A stretch of DNA of 64,000 bases, from the NCBI RefSeq assembly GCF_023336935.1, contig NZ_JAMBLR010000005.1, positions 47,213 through 111,212 of the forward strand, given 5' to 3'. The notes beneath the pieces are model-generated. The model made no database searches. It was not told the DNA's origin and saw nothing but the letters and a program-made list of their open reading frames with translations. The DNA comes from Phascolarctobacterium sp. ET69 (GTDB taxonomy: Bacteria; Bacillota; Negativicutes; Acidaminococcales; Acidaminococcaceae). Within the stretch, counting starts at the first letter, position 1, and each line of letters opens with the position of its first letter. The translations under genes were made by a program, and so were the position numbers. Below, piece by piece: positions 52,421 through 63,969 of this stretch.

Positions 52421-55400
52421 TCAGTTATTAGTAGGCACGTTATTGTATTTTACTTTAACGTCACGGTATCTGCTCATGCCGGTACCTGCCGGAATGAGTT
52501 TACCGATAATAACGTTTTCTTTAAGGCCGAGCAGCGGGTCAACCTTGCCTTTAATAGCTGCGTCCGTAAGTACACGGGTGGTTTCCTGGAAGGAAGCCGC
52601 AGACAGGAAGGAATCGGTTGCCAGGGATGCTTTGGTAATACCCAGAAGAATCGGATGGCCTTCTGCCGGCTGCAAGCCGCGGTCAAGCATCTCGCTGTTC
52701 TGTTCTTCAAATTCACCGATATCAACATATTCGCCCGGCAGCATTGTTGTATCGCCGGCTTCGTCAATACGTACTTTACGCATCATCTGGCGTACCATAA
52801 CTTCAATGTGTTTGTCGTTAATTTCTACGCCCTGAGATTTGTAAACGCCGAGTACCTGCTGTACCAGATAACGCTGGGTTGCACGCACGCCGCTGATGCG
52901 GATAATATCATGCGGATTAAGGGAACCTTCGGTAAGACGGTCGCCTTTTTCGATTTCCTGCCCTTCGGTAACAGCAAGTTTTGCGCCGTACGGAATAGCA
53001 TAAACTTCTTCCATGCCGTCTTTATCGGTAATGGTAATTTTACGCTGGCCGCCTTCTTCAGCAATATGCACAACGCCGGTGGTTTCTGCCAAAATACCGG
53101 GGTGTTTCGGTTTGCGTGCTTCAAACAGTTCTTCAACACGCGGCAAACCCTGGGTGATATCGTCGCCGCCTGCTACGCCGCCGGTATGGAACGTACGCAT
53201 GGTAAGCTGGGTACCAGGTTCGCCGATTGCCTGTGCTGCAATGGTGCCGACTGCTTCGCCGACATCAACGTTTCTGTCGGTTGCAAGGTTGCGGCCATAG
53301 CATTTGCGGCAAACGCCAACTTTAGATTTGCAGTTAAGCACACTGCGGATTTTAACGGTTTCGCGCAGGGCTGCAATTCTGTCTGCCATATCTTCGGTAA
53401 CATAATCGTTGATATGATAGAGCACTTCGCCGTTTTCATCCAGAATATCTTCGGCAAGGTTACGGCCGACAATACGGTCACGCAGAGATTCGATAACCGT
53501 CTGTTTGTTCTTGCCTTCGGTAATAGCACCGATTTCGATACCTTCGATAGCATTGTTGCGCACTTTCATTTCGCGGACAGTACCGTCTGCCAAAATTGCG
53601 TCAATCATTGCTTCGGTGTAAGTATCTTTTGCATGTGCCAGCACCTCACCTTCTGCGTTAACAACGTCTTCGGCAACTTCTTTGCCGTTGAAGTGATGCA
53701 TCAGGTGTTCTTTCATCACCTTGTTGGCATCTTCGCTGCTAATGTTAATCTGAACGGTTTCAGTTGCTTCGCCGTCCATATCATCTGTTGCATACAGGTT
53801 AACTTCAAGCACGTGGCCTGCAATAAGTTTATTGTAAATATCTTCCGTAATAACGGTATCTGCTTCGGCAATCAGTTCGCCGGTTACAGGGCTTTCAACG
53901 CCGGAAGCAAGGTTACGCCCGATAACGGTTTCGCGCAGTTTGTTCTGGCTTGCGCCAAGGGTTTGTTTGCACAAGCGGCTGCGTTCTTTAACAAGGTTAA
54001 AGGTTACAACGTCGCAGTCATCTTCGCGTACAATAACATCCTGCGCAACATCTACAAGGCGGCGGGTAAGGTAACCGGAGTCTGCCGTACGCAGTGCGGT
54101 ATCTGCCAGGCCTTTGCGGGCACCGTGGGTAGAAATAAAGTATTCCAATACGGTTAAGCCTTCGCGGAAGTTTGCCTTGATAGGACGGTCGATAATACGG
54201 CCGGACGGATCAGCCATAAGGCCGCGCATACCTGCCAGCTGACGGATCTGCTGGGTGTTGCCGCGGGCGCCGGAGTCAGCCATCATGTTCAGGGAATTGA
54301 ATTTATCCATGGTCGCGCTCATCAGTTTTGCGGTAACGTCGTCCGTTGCCTGGCTCCAGATTTCAATAACCTTGCGGTAGCGTTCGTCCTCGCTCATTAA
54401 GCCGCGGCGGAACATACGCTCTGTTTTATCAATCTGTTTTTCGGCGTCAGCCAAAATCTGCTGTTTTTCTTTCGGGATTTTAATATCGGATACGGCAATG
54501 GAAATACCTGCCTTGCAGGCGTTATCATAACCGTTCTTTTTAACAATATCAAGAATTTCGGCGGTACGCAGGTTGCCAAACAGCTTGTGTGCTTTGGCAA
54601 CAAGGTTGCCAAGTTCTTTTTTGTTAATAAGTTTGCTTAAATGCCAAACCTTAACTTCTTCGCCTGCAGCATTCTTTTCGGTTTCCTGATGGAAGTACTG
54701 CAGTTCTTTCGGCAGGTCTTCGTTAAACATGATATTGCCCGGCGTAGTGGTAACAAGGCTTACGCCTTCGTTCTTTTCTTCACCGTAAATATCTTTGTTA
54801 GGTACATAAACCTGAATGCGTGCCTGCAAATCAACAACCTTATGGAAGTATGCCAGCATAGCTTCGTTAATGCTGCTGAAGCGCATGCCTTCGCCTTTGG
54901 CTCCTTCTTTCACCATGGTGATGTAGTAAGAGCCCAGAACCATATCCTGTGTAGGTACGGCAACAGGTTTGCCGTCTTTCGGTGCCAGAATGTTGTTAAC
55001 GGAAAGCATCAGAATTCTTGCTTCTGCCTGTGCTTCCGCGGAAAGCGGCAGATGCACTGCCATTTGGTCACCGTCGAAGTCGGCGTTGAATGCTGTACAT
55101 ACCAAAGGATGCAGTTTGATTGCACGGCCTTCGGTAAGGATAGGCTCGAATGCCTGAATACCGAGTCTGTGCAGCGTCGGTGCACGGTTAAGGAATACAG
55201 GATGTTCTTTAATTACTTCTTCCAAAACGTCCCAAACAACATTATTGGCGCGTTCTACCATGCGTTTGGCGTTTTTGATATTGGTAGCCTGTCCGCTCTG
55301 AACAAGGCGTTTCATTACAAAAGGTTTAAACAGCTCCAGTGCCATTTCCTTCGGCAGGCCGCACTGGTGCATTTTAAGTTCCGGGCCTACAACGATAACG

Positions 55401-56425
55401 GAACGGCCGGAGTAGTCAACACGTTTACCCAAAAGGTTCTGACGGAAACGGCCCTGTTTGCCCTTCAGCATATCGGAAAGGGATTTCAGCGGGCGGTTGC
55501 CCGGGCCTGTTACCGGACGGCCGCGGCGGCCGTTGTCGATAAGGGCGTCAACTGCTTCCTGCAGCATGCGTTTTTCGTTGCGTACGATAATATCCGGCGC
55601 GTTAAGTTCAAGCAAACGTTTCAAGCGGTTGTTGCGGTTAATAACGCGGCGGTATAAATCGTTAAGGTCGCTCGTTGCAAAGCGTCCGCCGTCCAGCTGA
55701 ACCATCGGGCGCAGTTCAGGCGGAATTACCGGTACAACGTCCAGAATCATCCATTCCGGGCGGTTGCCGGATTTCAAGAAGGCTTCGCATACTTCAAGGC
55801 GGCGTACAGCACGGATTTTGCGCTGGCCGCTTACTTCTTTCAGTTCTGCACGCAGTTCTGCGGTAAGTTTGGGCAAGTCAATTTCCTGTAATAAAGTTTT
55901 AATTGCCTGAGCGCCCATGCCTACTTTAAATGCGCTGCCGTATTTATCACGGTTTTCAATATATTCGCTTTCGGTCAGCAGCTGTTTTTTAGTCAGCGGA
56001 GTGCTGCCCGGGTCTAATACAATGTAGTTGGCAAAGTACAGTACTTTTTCCAGAGAACGCGGGGAAATATCAAGAATTAACCCCATGCGGCTCGGAATAC
56101 CTTTGAAATACCAGATATGGGATACAGGTGCAGCCAGTTCAATATGGCCCATACGCTCACGGCGTACTTTGGCACGGGTTACTTCAACGCCGCACTTGTC
56201 GCAGATAATGCCTTTATAGCGGATTCTTTTATATTTGCCGCAATGGCATTCCCAGTCTTTGGTAGGCCCGAAAATTCTTTCGCAGAACAAACCGTCACGT
56301 TCCGGTTTCAAAGTTCTGTAATTGATGGTTTCCGGTTTTTTTACTTCGCCATAGGACCAAGCCCTGATTTGCTCCGGTGAAGCCAGGCCGATACGCATAG
56401 ATTCAAAATTATTTACGTCTAACAA
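52421..56425 (-). CDS. rpoC: RNA polymerase beta' subunit
   Basis: This 1334-residue catalytic subunit begins [13 protein letters not shown]. It has the N-terminal zinc site (CHCGKYK, then CDKCGVEV), the active-site motif [12 protein letters not shown] with its three aspartates, the trigger-loop region, and a second zinc site ([13 protein letters not shown]). The start is a TTG with AAGGGAG about 10 nt upstream. It lies 17 bases after rpoB. Confidence 0.99.
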   Translation of the reverse strand: MLDVNNFESMRIGLASPEQIRAWSYGEVKKPETINYRTLKPERDGLFCERIFGPTKDWECHCGKYKRIRYKGIICDKCGVEVTRAKVRRERMGHIELAAPVSHIWYFKGIPSRMGLILDISPRSLEKVLYFANYIVLDPGSTPLTKKQLLTESEYIENRDKYGSAFKVGMGAQAIKTLLQEIDLPKLTAELRAELKEVSGQRKIRAVRRLEVCEAFLKSGNRPEWMILDVVPVIPPELRPMVQLDGGRFATSDLNDLYRRVINRNNRLKRLLELNAPDIIVRNEKRMLQEAVDALIDNGRRGRPVTGPGNRPLKSLSDMLKGKQGRFRQNLLGKRVDYSGRSVIVVGPELKMHQCGLPKEMALELFKPFVMKRLVQSGQATNIKNAKRMVERANNVVWDVLEEVIKEHPVFLNRAPTLHRLGIQAFEPILTEGRAIKLHPLVCTAFNADFDGDQMAVHLPLSAEAQAEARILMLSVNNILAPKDGKPVAVPTQDMVLGSYYITMVKEGAKGEGMRFSSINEAMLAYFHKVVDLQARIQVYVPNKDIYGEEKNEGVSLVTTTPGNIMFNEDLPKELQYFHQETEKNAAGEEVKVWHLSKLINKKELGNLVAKAHKLFGNLRTAEILDIVKKNGYDNACKAGISIAVSDIKIPKEKQQILADAEKQIDKTERMFRRGLMSEDERYRKVIEIWSQATDDVTAKLMSATMDKFNSLNMMADSGARGNTQQIRQLAGMRGLMADPSGRIIDRPIKANFREGLTVLEYFISTHGARKGLADTALRTADSGYLTRRLVDVAQDVIVREDDCDVVTFNLVKERSRLCKQTLGASQNKLRETVIGRNLASGVESPVTGELIAEADTVITEDIYNKLIAGHVLEVNLYATDDMDGEATETVQINISSEDANKVMKEHLMHHFNGKEVAEDVVNAEGEVLAHAKDTYTEAMIDAILADGTVREMKVRNNAIEGIEIGAITEGKNKQTVIESLRDRIVGRNLAEDILDENGEVLYHINDYVTEDMADRIAALRETVKIRSVLNCKSKVGVCRKCYGRNLATDRNVDVGEAVGTIAAQAIGEPGTQLTMRTFHTGGVAGGDDITQGLPRVEELFEARKPKHPGILAETTGVVHIAEEGGQRKITITDKDGMEEVYAIPYGAKLAVTEGQEIEKGDRLTEGSLNPHDIIRISGVRATQRYLVQQVLGVYKSQGVEINDKHIEVMVRQMMRKVRIDEAGDTTMLPGEYVDIGEFEEQNSEMLDRGLQPAEGHPILLGITKASLATDSFLSAASFQETTRVLTDAAIKGKVDPLLGLKENVIIGKLIPAGTGMSRYRDVKVKYNNVPTNN

Positions 56426-56442
56426 GAACCGATCGCTCCCTT

Positions 56443-59400
56443 CTATTCCATATCTTCACTGGCGGCGTCATCCGCATCTTTTGCTTCCATATTCATGTTG
56501 CCAATATCGGCAATCAAATCAAAATCGGGGTCTTCCGCTGCGCTGTCATCACTGTCGGTGGTGTAGTCATCCTGTACAATCTCCGTGTTAGGAGCTTCGG
56601 GAATTGCACCGTCGATGTCAAGATCCAGCTTGCGTGCTGTTTCGTTGATATCGTCATCGGTATCACGCAGGGAAATTTCTTCTTCGTCCTCGTTGAGCAC
56701 TTTAATGTCAAGGCCGATGGACTGAAGTTCTTTAATAAGTACCTTAAAGGATTCCGGAACACCAGGTTCAGGAACGTTTTCACCCTTAACGATGGCTTCG
56801 TAGGTTTTAACACGGCCGACAACATCGTCGGATTTTACGGTTAAAATTTCCTGCAAAGTGTAAGCTGCGCCGTATGCTTCCAGCGCCCAAACTTCCATTT
56901 CGCCGAAACGCTGGCCGCCGAACTGCGCCTTGCCGCCGAGAGGCTGCTGGGTAACAAGAGAGTACGGGCCGGTGCTGCGGGCATGGATTTTATCATCAAC
57001 AAGGTGATGCAGTTTGAGCATGTAAGTTAAGCCGACGGTAACTTTGTTATCGAACGGTTCGCCGGTACGGCCGTCATACAGCGTGGTTTTGGCGCTGCGG
57101 TCGATACCTGCAAGGTCAAGCGCATCATTAATGTCTTTTTCGTGAGCGCCGTCAAATACCGGTACGGAAATCTGTACGGCTTTAATGCTCTTATCACCGA
57201 ATTTACCGATTTCAACGGTTTCTGGGATACCATATTTTTCAACGTCATAGCCAACACCGGTCAGGCGTTCTACAAGGCCTTCGGCATTGTTTTCAATCTG
57301 CATGCCGAGTGCACGTGCTGCCCAGCCCAGATGGTTTTCCAGAATTTGTCCGATGTTCATACGGGAAGGTACGCCCAACGGATTCAGCACAATCTGTACC
57401 GGTTCGCCGCTCGGCAGGAACGGCATGTCTTCGCGCGGCAGAATACGGGAAATAACGCCCTTGTTGCCGTGGCGGCCTGCCATTTTATCGCCGACGGAAA
57501 TTTTACGTTTCTGTGCAATATGTACGCGAACCTGTTCGTTAACTCCCGGAGGAAGTTCGTCGCCGTTTTCGCGGGTAAATACTTTTACGCTGACAATTTT
57601 ACCTGCTTCGCCGTGCGGAACACGCAGCGAGCTGTCGCGTACTTCGCGTGCTTTTTCGCCAAAGATGGCGCGCAGCAGGCGTTCTTCTGCGGTAAGCTCG
57701 GTTTCGCCTTTCGGAGTTACTTTGCCGACGAGGATATCGCCCGGGCGTACTTCCGCACCAATGCGGATAATGCCGCGTTCGTCAAGGTCTTTCAATGCTT
57801 CTTCCGATACATTCGGAATATCGCGGGTAATTTCTTCTTCGCCCAGTTTGGTGTCGCGGGCATCGCAGTCGTATTCTTCAATATGAATAGAAGTAAATAC
57901 ATCGGCTTTAACCAAATCTTCGCTAAGAAGAATAGCATCTTCGTAGTTGTAGCCTTCCCAAGGCATGTAGGCAACAATTACGTTGTAGCCAAGTGCAAGT
58001 TCGCCATGGTCCGTTGCAGGGCCGTCTGCCAGTACCTGGCCTTTAACAACCTTGTCACCTTTGTAAACAATCGGGCGCTGGTTAACGCAGGTGCCCTGGT
58101 TGGAACGTTTAAATTTCAATACGCTGTATTTATCTACGCCGCCGTCATCTTTGCGGATAACAATTTCATCGCCGGTAACGCGTTCTACAACGCCGGCATT
58201 TTTAGCCAGAATGCACACGCCGGAGTCAACGGCAACTTTATATTCCATACCAGTACCGATGATCGGAGCCTGAGTGCACAGAAGCGGCACTGCCTGGCGC
58301 TGCATGTTTGCACCCATAAGAGCACGGTTCGCATCATCGTTTTCGAGGAACGGAATAAGCGCGGTAGCGATAGATACAACCTGTTTCGGCGAAACGTCCA
58401 TGAAGTCTACCTGGTCAGGAGGCAGGGAAAGCACTTCGTTCTGGTAACGTGCGGTTACACGTTCGCCTTCAAAGTAACCTTCATCATCCAAAGGTTCGTT
58501 CGCCTGAGCGATAATGTAATTATCTTCTTCATCAGCGGTAAGATAAATAATTTCATCAGTTACGCGCTTGTTTTCTTTATCAACACGGCGGTACGGGGTT
58601 TCCATAAAGCCGTATTTGTTAATAACAGCAAAGGTAGAAAGAGAACCGATAAGGCCGATGTTCGGACCTTCAGGGGTTTCAATCGGACACATACGGCCAT
58701 AGTGGGAATGGTGTACGTCGCGGACTTCATAGCCTGCACGTTCACGGCTCAAGCCACCGGGGCCCAGTGCGGAAAGACGGCGTTTATGGGTCAGCTCGGC
58801 CAGCGGGTTGTTCTGGTCCATAAACTGGGAAAGCTGGCTGCTGCCAAAGAATTCTTTAATTGCAGCAACAACAGGACGGATATTAATAAGCGCCTGCGGC
58901 GTAATAACATCAACATCCTGAATGGTCATACGTTCTTTTACAACGCGTTCCATACGGGCAAGGCCGATGCGGAACTGGTTCTGCAAAAGTTCGCCGACAC
59001 GGCGTACACGGCGGTTGCCCAAATGGTCGATATCGTCGCCGGTGCCAAGGCCGTCCATCAGGTTCAGCAGATAACCGAAGGAAGCCATAACGTCTTCAAC
59101 GGTGATGGTACGGTGGTCTTCCGGAATATCGGAAGTGCAGATGATTTTCATCGGCTGTTCTTTCAGGCGGATGAAAACTTCTTTCAGGCCGGGGCCTGCA
59201 AAAATACCGCTTTCTTCAATTTTATCAATAACATCAAGGTCAATCTTGGTGCCTGCTTCAGCAATAATTTCACCGGTAGATACATCAACCAGCGGCTGAT
59301 CCAGTACTTTATCCAGCAGGCGGCGGCGCCAGCCGAGTTTTTTGTTCAGCTTATAACGGCCTACGCTGGCAAGGTCATAACGTTTGTTGTCAAAGAAGGT

Positions 59401-60165
59401 TGCTTCAATAAGTGCGGAGGCGTTTTCCAGAGTAGGAGGTTCGCCCGGACGCAGCTTTTTATAAATTTCAATTAAAGCTTCTTCGCGGGTAGTTGTTGTA
59501 TCCCTTTCAAGCGTTGCAGCAACGGAAGGATGGTTATTAAAGAGCGCTAAAATATCTTCATTCTGGGTTAAACCCATAGCGCGCAGCAAAACGGTTGCCG
59601 GCAGCTTTCTGGTACGGTCAACACGTGCGTAAATAACGTCATTTAAGTCGGTTTCATATTCAATCCATGCACCACGGTTAGGAATGACTGTTGTACCATA
59701 CATTTTTTTGCCGCTGGGGTCCATCGTAACAGCGTAATAAACGCCCGGGGAACGTACCAGCTGGCTGACGATTACACGTTCGGCACCGTTGATTACAAAA
59801 GTACCGGTTTCCGTCATCAGCGGAAAATCGCCCATGAATACTTTAGATTCTTTAATCTCGCCGGTATCTTTATACAGAAGGCGCACGTTTACATTTAACG
59901 GCGCAGAATAGGAAGCATCGCGTTCCTTGCATTCTTCTACTGTATATTTAGGCTCACCGAGAGTAAAGCCTTCAAAGGAAAGTTCTAAATTACCTGTAAA
60001 ATCTTTAATAGGAGAAATGTCATGGAAAATTTCGCAAAGACCTTCTCGCATGAACCACTCATACGATTTTCTTTGGATGTCAATCAAATGAGGCATTGGC
60101 AATACTTCATTGATTCTGGCATAACTGTACCGAGTCCTATTACCTACGGGAACCGGTTTAAACAT
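56443..60165 (-). CDS. rpoB: RNA polymerase beta subunit
   Basis: This 1240-residue subunit begins [18 protein letters not shown]. The rifampicin-binding cluster [14 protein letters not shown] and [12 protein letters not shown] keeps the usual sensitive-type Asp, His and Ser. Later motifs ([25 protein letters not shown]) are typical. The Asp/Glu-rich C-terminal tail of about 50 residues is an extension. The ATG is chosen over a GTG four codons upstream because of its fit to the ribosome-binding site and family alignment. It has its own promoter and leader. Confidence 0.99.
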   Translation of the reverse strand: MFKPVPVGNRTRYSYARINEVLPMPHLIDIQRKSYEWFMREGLCEIFHDISPIKDFTGNLELSFEGFTLGEPKYTVEECKERDASYSAPLNVNVRLLYKDTGEIKESKVFMGDFPLMTETGTFVINGAERVIVSQLVRSPGVYYAVTMDPSGKKMYGTTVIPNRGAWIEYETDLNDVIYARVDRTRKLPATVLLRAMGLTQNEDILALFNNHPSVAATLERDTTTTREEALIEIYKKLRPGEPPTLENASALIEATFFDNKRYDLASVGRYKLNKKLGWRRRLLDKVLDQPLVDVSTGEIIAEAGTKIDLDVIDKIEESGIFAGPGLKEVFIRLKEQPMKIICTSDIPEDHRTITVEDVMASFGYLLNLMDGLGTGDDIDHLGNRRVRRVGELLQNQFRIGLARMERVVKERMTIQDVDVITPQALINIRPVVAAIKEFFGSSQLSQFMDQNNPLAELTHKRRLSALGPGGLSRERAGYEVRDVHHSHYGRMCPIETPEGPNIGLIGSLSTFAVINKYGFMETPYRRVDKENKRVTDEIIYLTADEEDNYIIAQANEPLDDEGYFEGERVTARYQNEVLSLPPDQVDFMDVSPKQVVSIATALIPFLENDDANRALMGANMQRQAVPLLCTQAPIIGTGMEYKVAVDSGVCILAKNAGVVERVTGDEIVIRKDDGGVDKYSVLKFKRSNQGTCVNQRPIVYKGDKVVKGQVLADGPATDHGELALGYNVIVAYMPWEGYNYEDAILLSEDLVKADVFTSIHIEEYDCDARDTKLGEEEITRDIPNVSEEALKDLDERGIIRIGAEVRPGDILVGKVTPKGETELTAEERLLRAIFGEKAREVRDSSLRVPHGEAGKIVSVKVFTRENGDELPPGVNEQVRVHIAQKRKISVGDKMAGRHGNKGVISRILPREDMPFLPSGEPVQIVLNPLGVPSRMNIGQILENHLGWAARALGMQIENNAEGLVERLTGVGYDVEKYGIPETVEIGKFGDKSIKAVQISVPVFDGAHEKDINDALDLAGIDRSAKTTLYDGRTGEPFDNKVTVGLTYMLKLHHLVDDKIHARSTGPYSLVTQQPLGGKAQFGGQRFGEMEVWALEAYGAAYTLQEILTVKSDDVVGRVKTYEAIVKGENVPEPGVPESFKVLIKELQSIGLDIKVLNEDEEEISLRDTDDDINETARKLDLDIDGAIPEAPNTEIVQDDYTTDSDDSAAEDPDFDLIADIGNMNMEAKDADDAASEDME

Positions 60166-60177
60166 GTAATCCCTCAC

Positions 60178-60416
60178 CCCTTAATGTATATGTTGTCAGG
60201 CAGACTTAAACAAGCGCGTTTTTACCATGACAAAAAAAGCAAGGCTCCAAACAATATTCAGGACCTTGCATGTTGTCTTCGATGAACGCACCTCATCTAA
60301 ATCCATATAAGCACGGTACGGTGCTCAACCACTGAACCCCCGGTACCGGTTGTCAATACCTGCAATCTACTAATGTTGTAGTATGATATGTTATCATATA
60401 TTTCGCAATTTGTCAA
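60178..60416 (-). promoter_or_regulatory. rpoBC promoter and structured leader with attenuator-like hairpin
   Basis: TTGACA (60411-60416) and TAACAT (60388-60393) with a 17-bp spacer start a leader of about 200 nt. It contains CAACC/GGTTG and AGCAC/GTGCT hairpins. A terminator-like GCAAGG/CCTTGC hairpin (60239-60269) is followed directly by TTTTTTT, still 70 bases before the rpoB ribosome-binding site. Transcription attenuation of rpoBC is therefore plausible. No known leader class is recognised. Confidence 0.65.
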
Positions 60417-60430
60417 TCATGCGGGCATAA

Positions 60431-60461
60431 AAAAATTCCGCTGCAATGCAGCGGAATTTTT
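60431..60461 (-). terminator. Terminator after rplL
   Basis: AAAATTCCGCTGCA and TGCAGCGGAATTTT form a 14-bp stem with a single-base loop, flanked by A- and T-runs. It lies between rplL and the rpoB promoter. Confidence 0.9.
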
Positions 60462-60478
60462 ATTGCCGTTAAGCAAAA

Positions 60479-60850
60479 TTATTTAATTTCTACGGAAGCG
60501 CCAGCTTCTTCGAGTTTAGCTTTGAGAGCTTCAGCGTCAGCTTTGGAGATTTTTTCTTTAACAGCTTTCGGAGCTTCGTCAACGATAGCTTTAGCTTCTT
60601 TCAGGCCCAGGCCGGTTACTTCGCGAACAACTTTGATTACGTTGATTTTGCCAGCGCCAGCAGCGGTCAGGATTACATCGAATTCAGTTTTTTCTTCAGC
60701 AGCAGCAGCGCCACCAGCAGCCGGAGCAGCAGCTACAGCAACAGGAGCAGCAGCGGATACGCCGAATTTTTCTTCCAGAGCTTTAACGAGTTCGGAAAGT
60801 TCGAGGACGGTCATAGATTCAATAGCTTCAATGATTTGTTCTTTATTCAT
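60479..60850 (-). CDS. rplL: Ribosomal protein L7/L12
   Basis: This 123-residue stalk protein has the N-terminal dimerisation helices ([13 protein letters not shown]), the Ala/Gly-rich hinge, and the factor-binding domain ([19 protein letters not shown], ending ASVEIK). The start is fixed by GGAGGT upstream; an earlier in-frame ATG is part of that ribosome-binding site. It follows rplJ in the stalk operon. Confidence 0.98.
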   Translation of the reverse strand: MNKEQIIEAIESMTVLELSELVKALEEKFGVSAAAPVAVAAAPAAGGAAAAEEKTEFDVILTAAGAGKINVIKVVREVTGLGLKEAKAIVDEAPKAVKEKISKADAEALKAKLEEAGASVEIK

Positions 60851-60916
60851 TATAGTTACCTCCATAAATTAGATGTTTTAATTTTATTGTTAAATTTTTA
60901 TGCGATAAGCCTCAGC

Positions 60917-61441
60917 TTATGCGGATTCTTTTTGTTCGCGGATAGCGTCAAGCGCATATACCACTTTGCGGATAGTACCTTGAAGTACATTGACGAAACC
61001 GGAAATCGGAGCATTCATGCTGCCAAGCATTTTGGCAACGAGTACTTCTTTCGGCGGCAGTTCTGCCAGAGCTTTGATAGCTGCATCGTCAATAACTTTA
61101 CCGTCAAGAACACCTGCTTTAACAACAAGTGCTTTGTTTTCTTTAGCAAAATCGCAAATGATTTTTGCTGCGGCAACAGGGTCTTCCGGAGCAACCGCAA
61201 TAGCGGTGTTCTTTTCAAGAACCGGCTCCAGACCTTCAATGCCTGCTTCTTGTGCTGCAATACGGAGCAGAGTGTTTTTAACTACAATGTAGGTAACACC
61301 GGCTTCGCGCATTTTACGGCGCAATGCAGTATCCTGTGCAACAGTCAAACCGCAGAAGTCTACCAGAACAGTGCATTTAGAGCTGGTAAGAAGTTCTTTA
61401 ATCTCTGCAACTTTAGCTGCTTTTTCAGGTCTAATTGCCAT
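60917..61441 (-). CDS. rplJ: Ribosomal protein L10
   Basis: This 174-residue stalk base protein binds 23S rRNA and L7/L12 dimers. The segments KAAKVAEIKELL, VDFCGLTVAQ and KNTLLRIA are conserved. GGGGGTG precedes the ATG. It follows the L10 leader, which gives autoregulation by the L10-L12 complex. Confidence 0.98.
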   Translation of the reverse strand: MAIRPEKAAKVAEIKELLTSSKCTVLVDFCGLTVAQDTALRRKMREAGVTYIVVKNTLLRIAAQEAGIEGLEPVLEKNTAIAVAPEDPVAAAKIICDFAKENKALVVKAGVLDGKVIDDAAIKALAELPPKEVLVAKMLGSMNAPISGFVNVLQGTIRKVVYALDAIREQKESA

Positions 61442-61484
61442 ACATCTGCACCCCCTTCTTTATTTTGATATTTTTTATTAAATC

Positions 61485-61600
61485 AAAAAGACCTCTCGGC
61501 CGCAGCCGGAGGTCGCGAAGGTCTATCTTCAACGTCTCCAACCTCGGCTGGCGCTATGCTTACGCGGCTGTGCCGCACCTGCTGTCTATGGCCCGATTAT
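61485..61600 (-). ncRNA. L10 leader with terminator
   Basis: The rplA-rplJ gap holds the L10 leader signature on the minus strand: AGACAGCAGGTG, then CGCCAGCCGAGGT. These are followed by an attenuator stem GACCTC (61509-61514 on this strand) with GAGGTC (61490-61495) and TTTTTGATTT. Binding of L10-L12 to the leader is known to favour termination in this class. Confidence 0.88.
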
Positions 61601-61616
61601 CTTCTGATTTATAAAA

Positions 61617-62318
61617 TTATTTGTCGCTGTTAGCCTTCAGAACGTCAACTTTAACGCCAGGGCCCATGGTAGTAGAAAGAGTGATGGTTTTCATGTACTG
61701 GCCTTTTGCTCCGGAAGGTTTAACTTTTACCAGAGTATCGGCAAGTGCAATGTAGTTAGCCAAAAGCTGTTCGTCTGTAAAGGAAACTTTGCCGATAGGA
61801 GCCTGTACATTACCTGCTTTATCGGTGCGGTATTCAATTTTACCAGCTTTAATTTCGTTTACTGCACGGGTTACGTCCATAGTTACGGTACCAACTTTCG
61901 GGTTAGGCATTAAACCTTTAGGACCGAGGATTTTACCAAGACGGCCAACCATGCCCATCATGTCAGGGGTTGCTACGCAGACATCAAAATCTGTCCAGCC
62001 GCCCTGAATTTTAGCGACATATTCTTCACCGCCAACATAATCTGCGCCTGCTGCTTCAGCTTCTGCAACTTTGGGGCCTTTAGCAAAAACAAGAACAGTT
62101 TTGCTTTTGCCGGTGCCGTGCGGAAGAACCATAGCGCCGCGAACCTGCTGGTCAGCGTATTTAGGATTAACACCGAGTTTGAAAGAAACTTCAACGGTGC
62201 TGTCAAATTTGGTAACGTTAGTTTTCTTTACTAATTCTATTGCTTCTTTCGGAGAATAGAATTTGTCAGCTTCGATAAGTTTCAAAGCTTCCTGGTACTT
62301 TTTGCTTCTTTTTGCCAT
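61617..62318 (-). CDS. rplA: Ribosomal protein L1
   Basis: This 233-residue protein of the mobile L1 stalk has the conserved segments [32 protein letters not shown] and GTVTMDV. It is part of the rplK-rplA pair, with a 66-base gap containing no recognisable signal besides the ribosome-binding site. Confidence 0.98.
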   Translation of the reverse strand: MAKRSKKYQEALKLIEADKFYSPKEAIELVKKTNVTKFDSTVEVSFKLGVNPKYADQQVRGAMVLPHGTGKSKTVLVFAKGPKVAEAEAAGADYVGGEEYVAKIQGGWTDFDVCVATPDMMGMVGRLGKILGPKGLMPNPKVGTVTMDVTRAVNEIKAGKIEYRTDKAGNVQAPIGKVSFTDEQLLANYIALADTLVKVKPSGAKGQYMKTITLSTTMGPGVKVDVLKANSDK

Positions 62319-62384
62319 TAACTTTTCCTCCTATGTGGTAATAACGGTTTTTGGCCTCCCACTTAATTAAGTTAACTAATATTA

Positions 62385-62810
62385 TCAGTCAACTACGGTA
62401 ATACCCATGCTGCGGGCAGTACCTTCAACCATTCTCATTGCAGCTTCAATATCTGCTGCGTTGAGGTCAGCCATTTTGGTTTCGGCGATTTCGCGGATTT
62501 TGTCGCGGCCGAGGGTGGCTACTTTTTTCTTGTTAGGTTCGCCAGATGCTTTTTCCAGACCGGCTGCTTTTTTCAAGAGAACCGGAGCCGGAGGAGTTTT
62601 GGTAATGAAAGTAAAGGAACGGTCTTCAAATACGGTGATTTCTACCGGGATAATAAGACCAGCCTGCTGTGCAGTACGTTCATTGAACTCCTTAACGAAA
62701 GCCATGATGTTTACACCGGCCTGGCCGAGTGCAGGGCCTACAGGAGGAGCCGGAGTAGCTTTACCAGCCGGTACCTGTAATTTTACCATCTTAACGACTT
62801 TTTTCGGCAT
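62385..62810 (-). CDS. rplK: Ribosomal protein L11
   Basis: This 141-residue protein of the GTPase centre has the N-terminal proline-rich [14 protein letters not shown] motif and a C-terminal RNA-binding domain with [10 protein letters not shown]. It follows nusG by 13 bases. Confidence 0.98.
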   Translation of the reverse strand: MPKKVVKMVKLQVPAGKATPAPPVGPALGQAGVNIMAFVKEFNERTAQQAGLIIPVEITVFEDRSFTFITKTPPAPVLLKKAAGLEKASGEPNKKKVATLGRDKIREIAETKMADLNAADIEAAMRMVEGTARSMGITVVD

Positions 62811-62823
62811 TTATTACACCTCC

Positions 62824-63357
62824 TTATTCAGCTTCTTCAACTTGAGTAAAATCAACTTCAACAGGTGTTTCGCGCCCAAACATGTCCACAAGAACCTTCA
62901 GCTTGCCGCGTTCTTCATTAATTTCGGAAACGCTGCCAAGGCATCCGGCAAACGGGCCGCTTTTAAGGCGTACAATCTGCTGTAATTGTAAATCAATTTT
63001 AGGACGGCTTTCTTCCACGCCCATAGAACGCATAATTTGTTTTACTTCCTCATCTGTAAGAGGAATGGGCTTGGTGCCGGAGCCAACAAAACCGGTTACG
63101 CCTGGAGTGTTGCGGACGGCATACCAGCTGCGGTCATTAACAATCATTTCTACCAGTACATAGCCCGGGAAAACTTTGCGCTGCACGCTGCGTTTTTTGC
63201 CATCTTTGACTTCTATTTCATTTTCCATAGGTATTACAATATTGAAAACTTCGTTTTCCATACCCAGGGAATGAACTTTGCGTTCCAGATTAGCTTTTAC
63301 TTTATTTTCGTAACCGGAATAAGTATGTATGACATACCAACGTTTTTCTGATTCCAT
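62824..63357 (-). CDS. nusG: Transcription elongation and termination factor NusG
   Basis: This 177-residue protein has an NGN domain (WYVIHTYSGYENKVK, FPGYVLVEM) and a C-terminal KOW domain (VRLKSGPFAGCLGSVSEI). It binds RNA polymerase and couples it to Rho or the ribosome. The order secE-nusG-rplK is the conserved one. Confidence 0.98.
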   Translation of the reverse strand: MESEKRWYVIHTYSGYENKVKANLERKVHSLGMENEVFNIVIPMENEIEVKDGKKRSVQRKVFPGYVLVEMIVNDRSWYAVRNTPGVTGFVGSGTKPIPLTDEEVKQIMRSMGVEESRPKIDLQLQQIVRLKSGPFAGCLGSVSEINEERGKLKVLVDMFGRETPVEVDFTQVEEAE

Positions 63358-63399
63358 AGCGGTACCGGGAATATTAATTCCCTTCCTCCTTACTCAAAC

Positions 63400-63615
63400 T
63401 TATTGTAAAATCAACTGGAAAAGCCCAGCAAAAATACTGTCAATTACCCAAATCAGAATTGCTGAAAGGACAACGGCAATAAATACAACGATTGTATGGG
63501 CAATAAGTTCTCGTCTGGTAGGCCAGGTCACTTTTTTTAGTTCAGATTTTGCTTCCCGCAGAAAGCGCATAATGCCGTTGGTGTCTTTCACACCCGGTAA
63601 TTCTGGAACGGCCAT
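63400..63615 (-). CDS. secE: Preprotein translocase subunit SecE
   Basis: This 71-residue single-span form is typical of Gram-positive-type SecE: a short amphipathic stretch (MRFLREAKSELKKVTWPTRRE) precedes one membrane helix (VVFIAVVLSAILIWVI). It clamps SecY. It sits between rpmG and nusG. Confidence 0.97.
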   Translation of the reverse strand: MAVPELPGVKDTNGIMRFLREAKSELKKVTWPTRRELIAHTIVVFIAVVLSAILIWVIDSIFAGLFQLILQ

Positions 63616-63662
63616 CTTTTCACATCCTTGCTAAAATACCTAGATAAACTCAAACACAAAGA

Positions 63663-63812
63663 TTATTTGGTTTCTTTATGTAAAGTGTGTTTTTTGCAAA
63701 ATTTGCAGTACTTGTTGATCTCAATACGGTCCGGATCATTCTTTTTGTTTTTGTTAGTCTGGTAGTTGCGCTGTTTGCATTCAGTGCATGCCAAAGTAAT
63801 CAAAGTACGCAT
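63663..63812 (-). CDS. rpmG: Ribosomal protein L33
   Basis: This 49-residue protein begins [12 protein letters not shown] and ends [10 protein letters not shown]. The zinc-ribbon cysteines at 9, 12, 36 and 39 mark it as a zinc-containing form. It is the first gene of the rpmG-secE-nusG unit. Confidence 0.96.
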   Translation of the reverse strand: MRTLITLACTECKQRNYQTNKNKKNDPDRIEINKYCKFCKKHTLHKETK

Positions 63813-63865
63813 TCGTTACACCTCTCTTGCTGTCAAAATTGCTGGTCTGAAAATTTCACTAATAT

Positions 63866-63894
63866 AGAGTACCACAGTTAACGGGTTATGTCAA
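63866..63894 (-). promoter_or_regulatory. Promoter of the rpmG-secE-nusG unit
   Basis: TTGACA (63889-63894) and TACTCT (63866-63871) are 17 bp apart on the minus strand. The -10 match is moderate, and a nearby TATATT is an alternative. Confidence 0.6.
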
Positions 63895-63903
63895 CAATGT
63901 TTA

Positions 63904-63944
63904 AAAAAATAATCTAAGACCGGGCTGAAAAGTCCGGCCTTAGA
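63904..63944 (-). terminator. Terminator after the probable tuf gene
   Basis: TCTAAG-G-CCGG pairs with CCGG-T-CTTAGA (one G-U wobble) and is followed by TTATTTTTTT on the minus strand. Confidence 0.85.
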
Positions 63945-63969
63945 TATATGTACCGCTAACAGCGTTTAA

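Noticed and set aside
57142..59475. A 777-codon open frame on the plus strand
   Set aside because: It is antisense to rpoB, has no ribosome-binding site and is rich in Phe, His, Asn and Cys, as expected from the complement of a highly biased gene. Similar long antisense frames over mcm, cat, tig and valS were also dropped.
60310..60350. tRNA-like D-arm (GTTCAGTGGTTGAGCACC) in the rpoB leader
   Set aside because: No matching acceptor stem, 7-nt anticodon loop or T-arm could be built around it.
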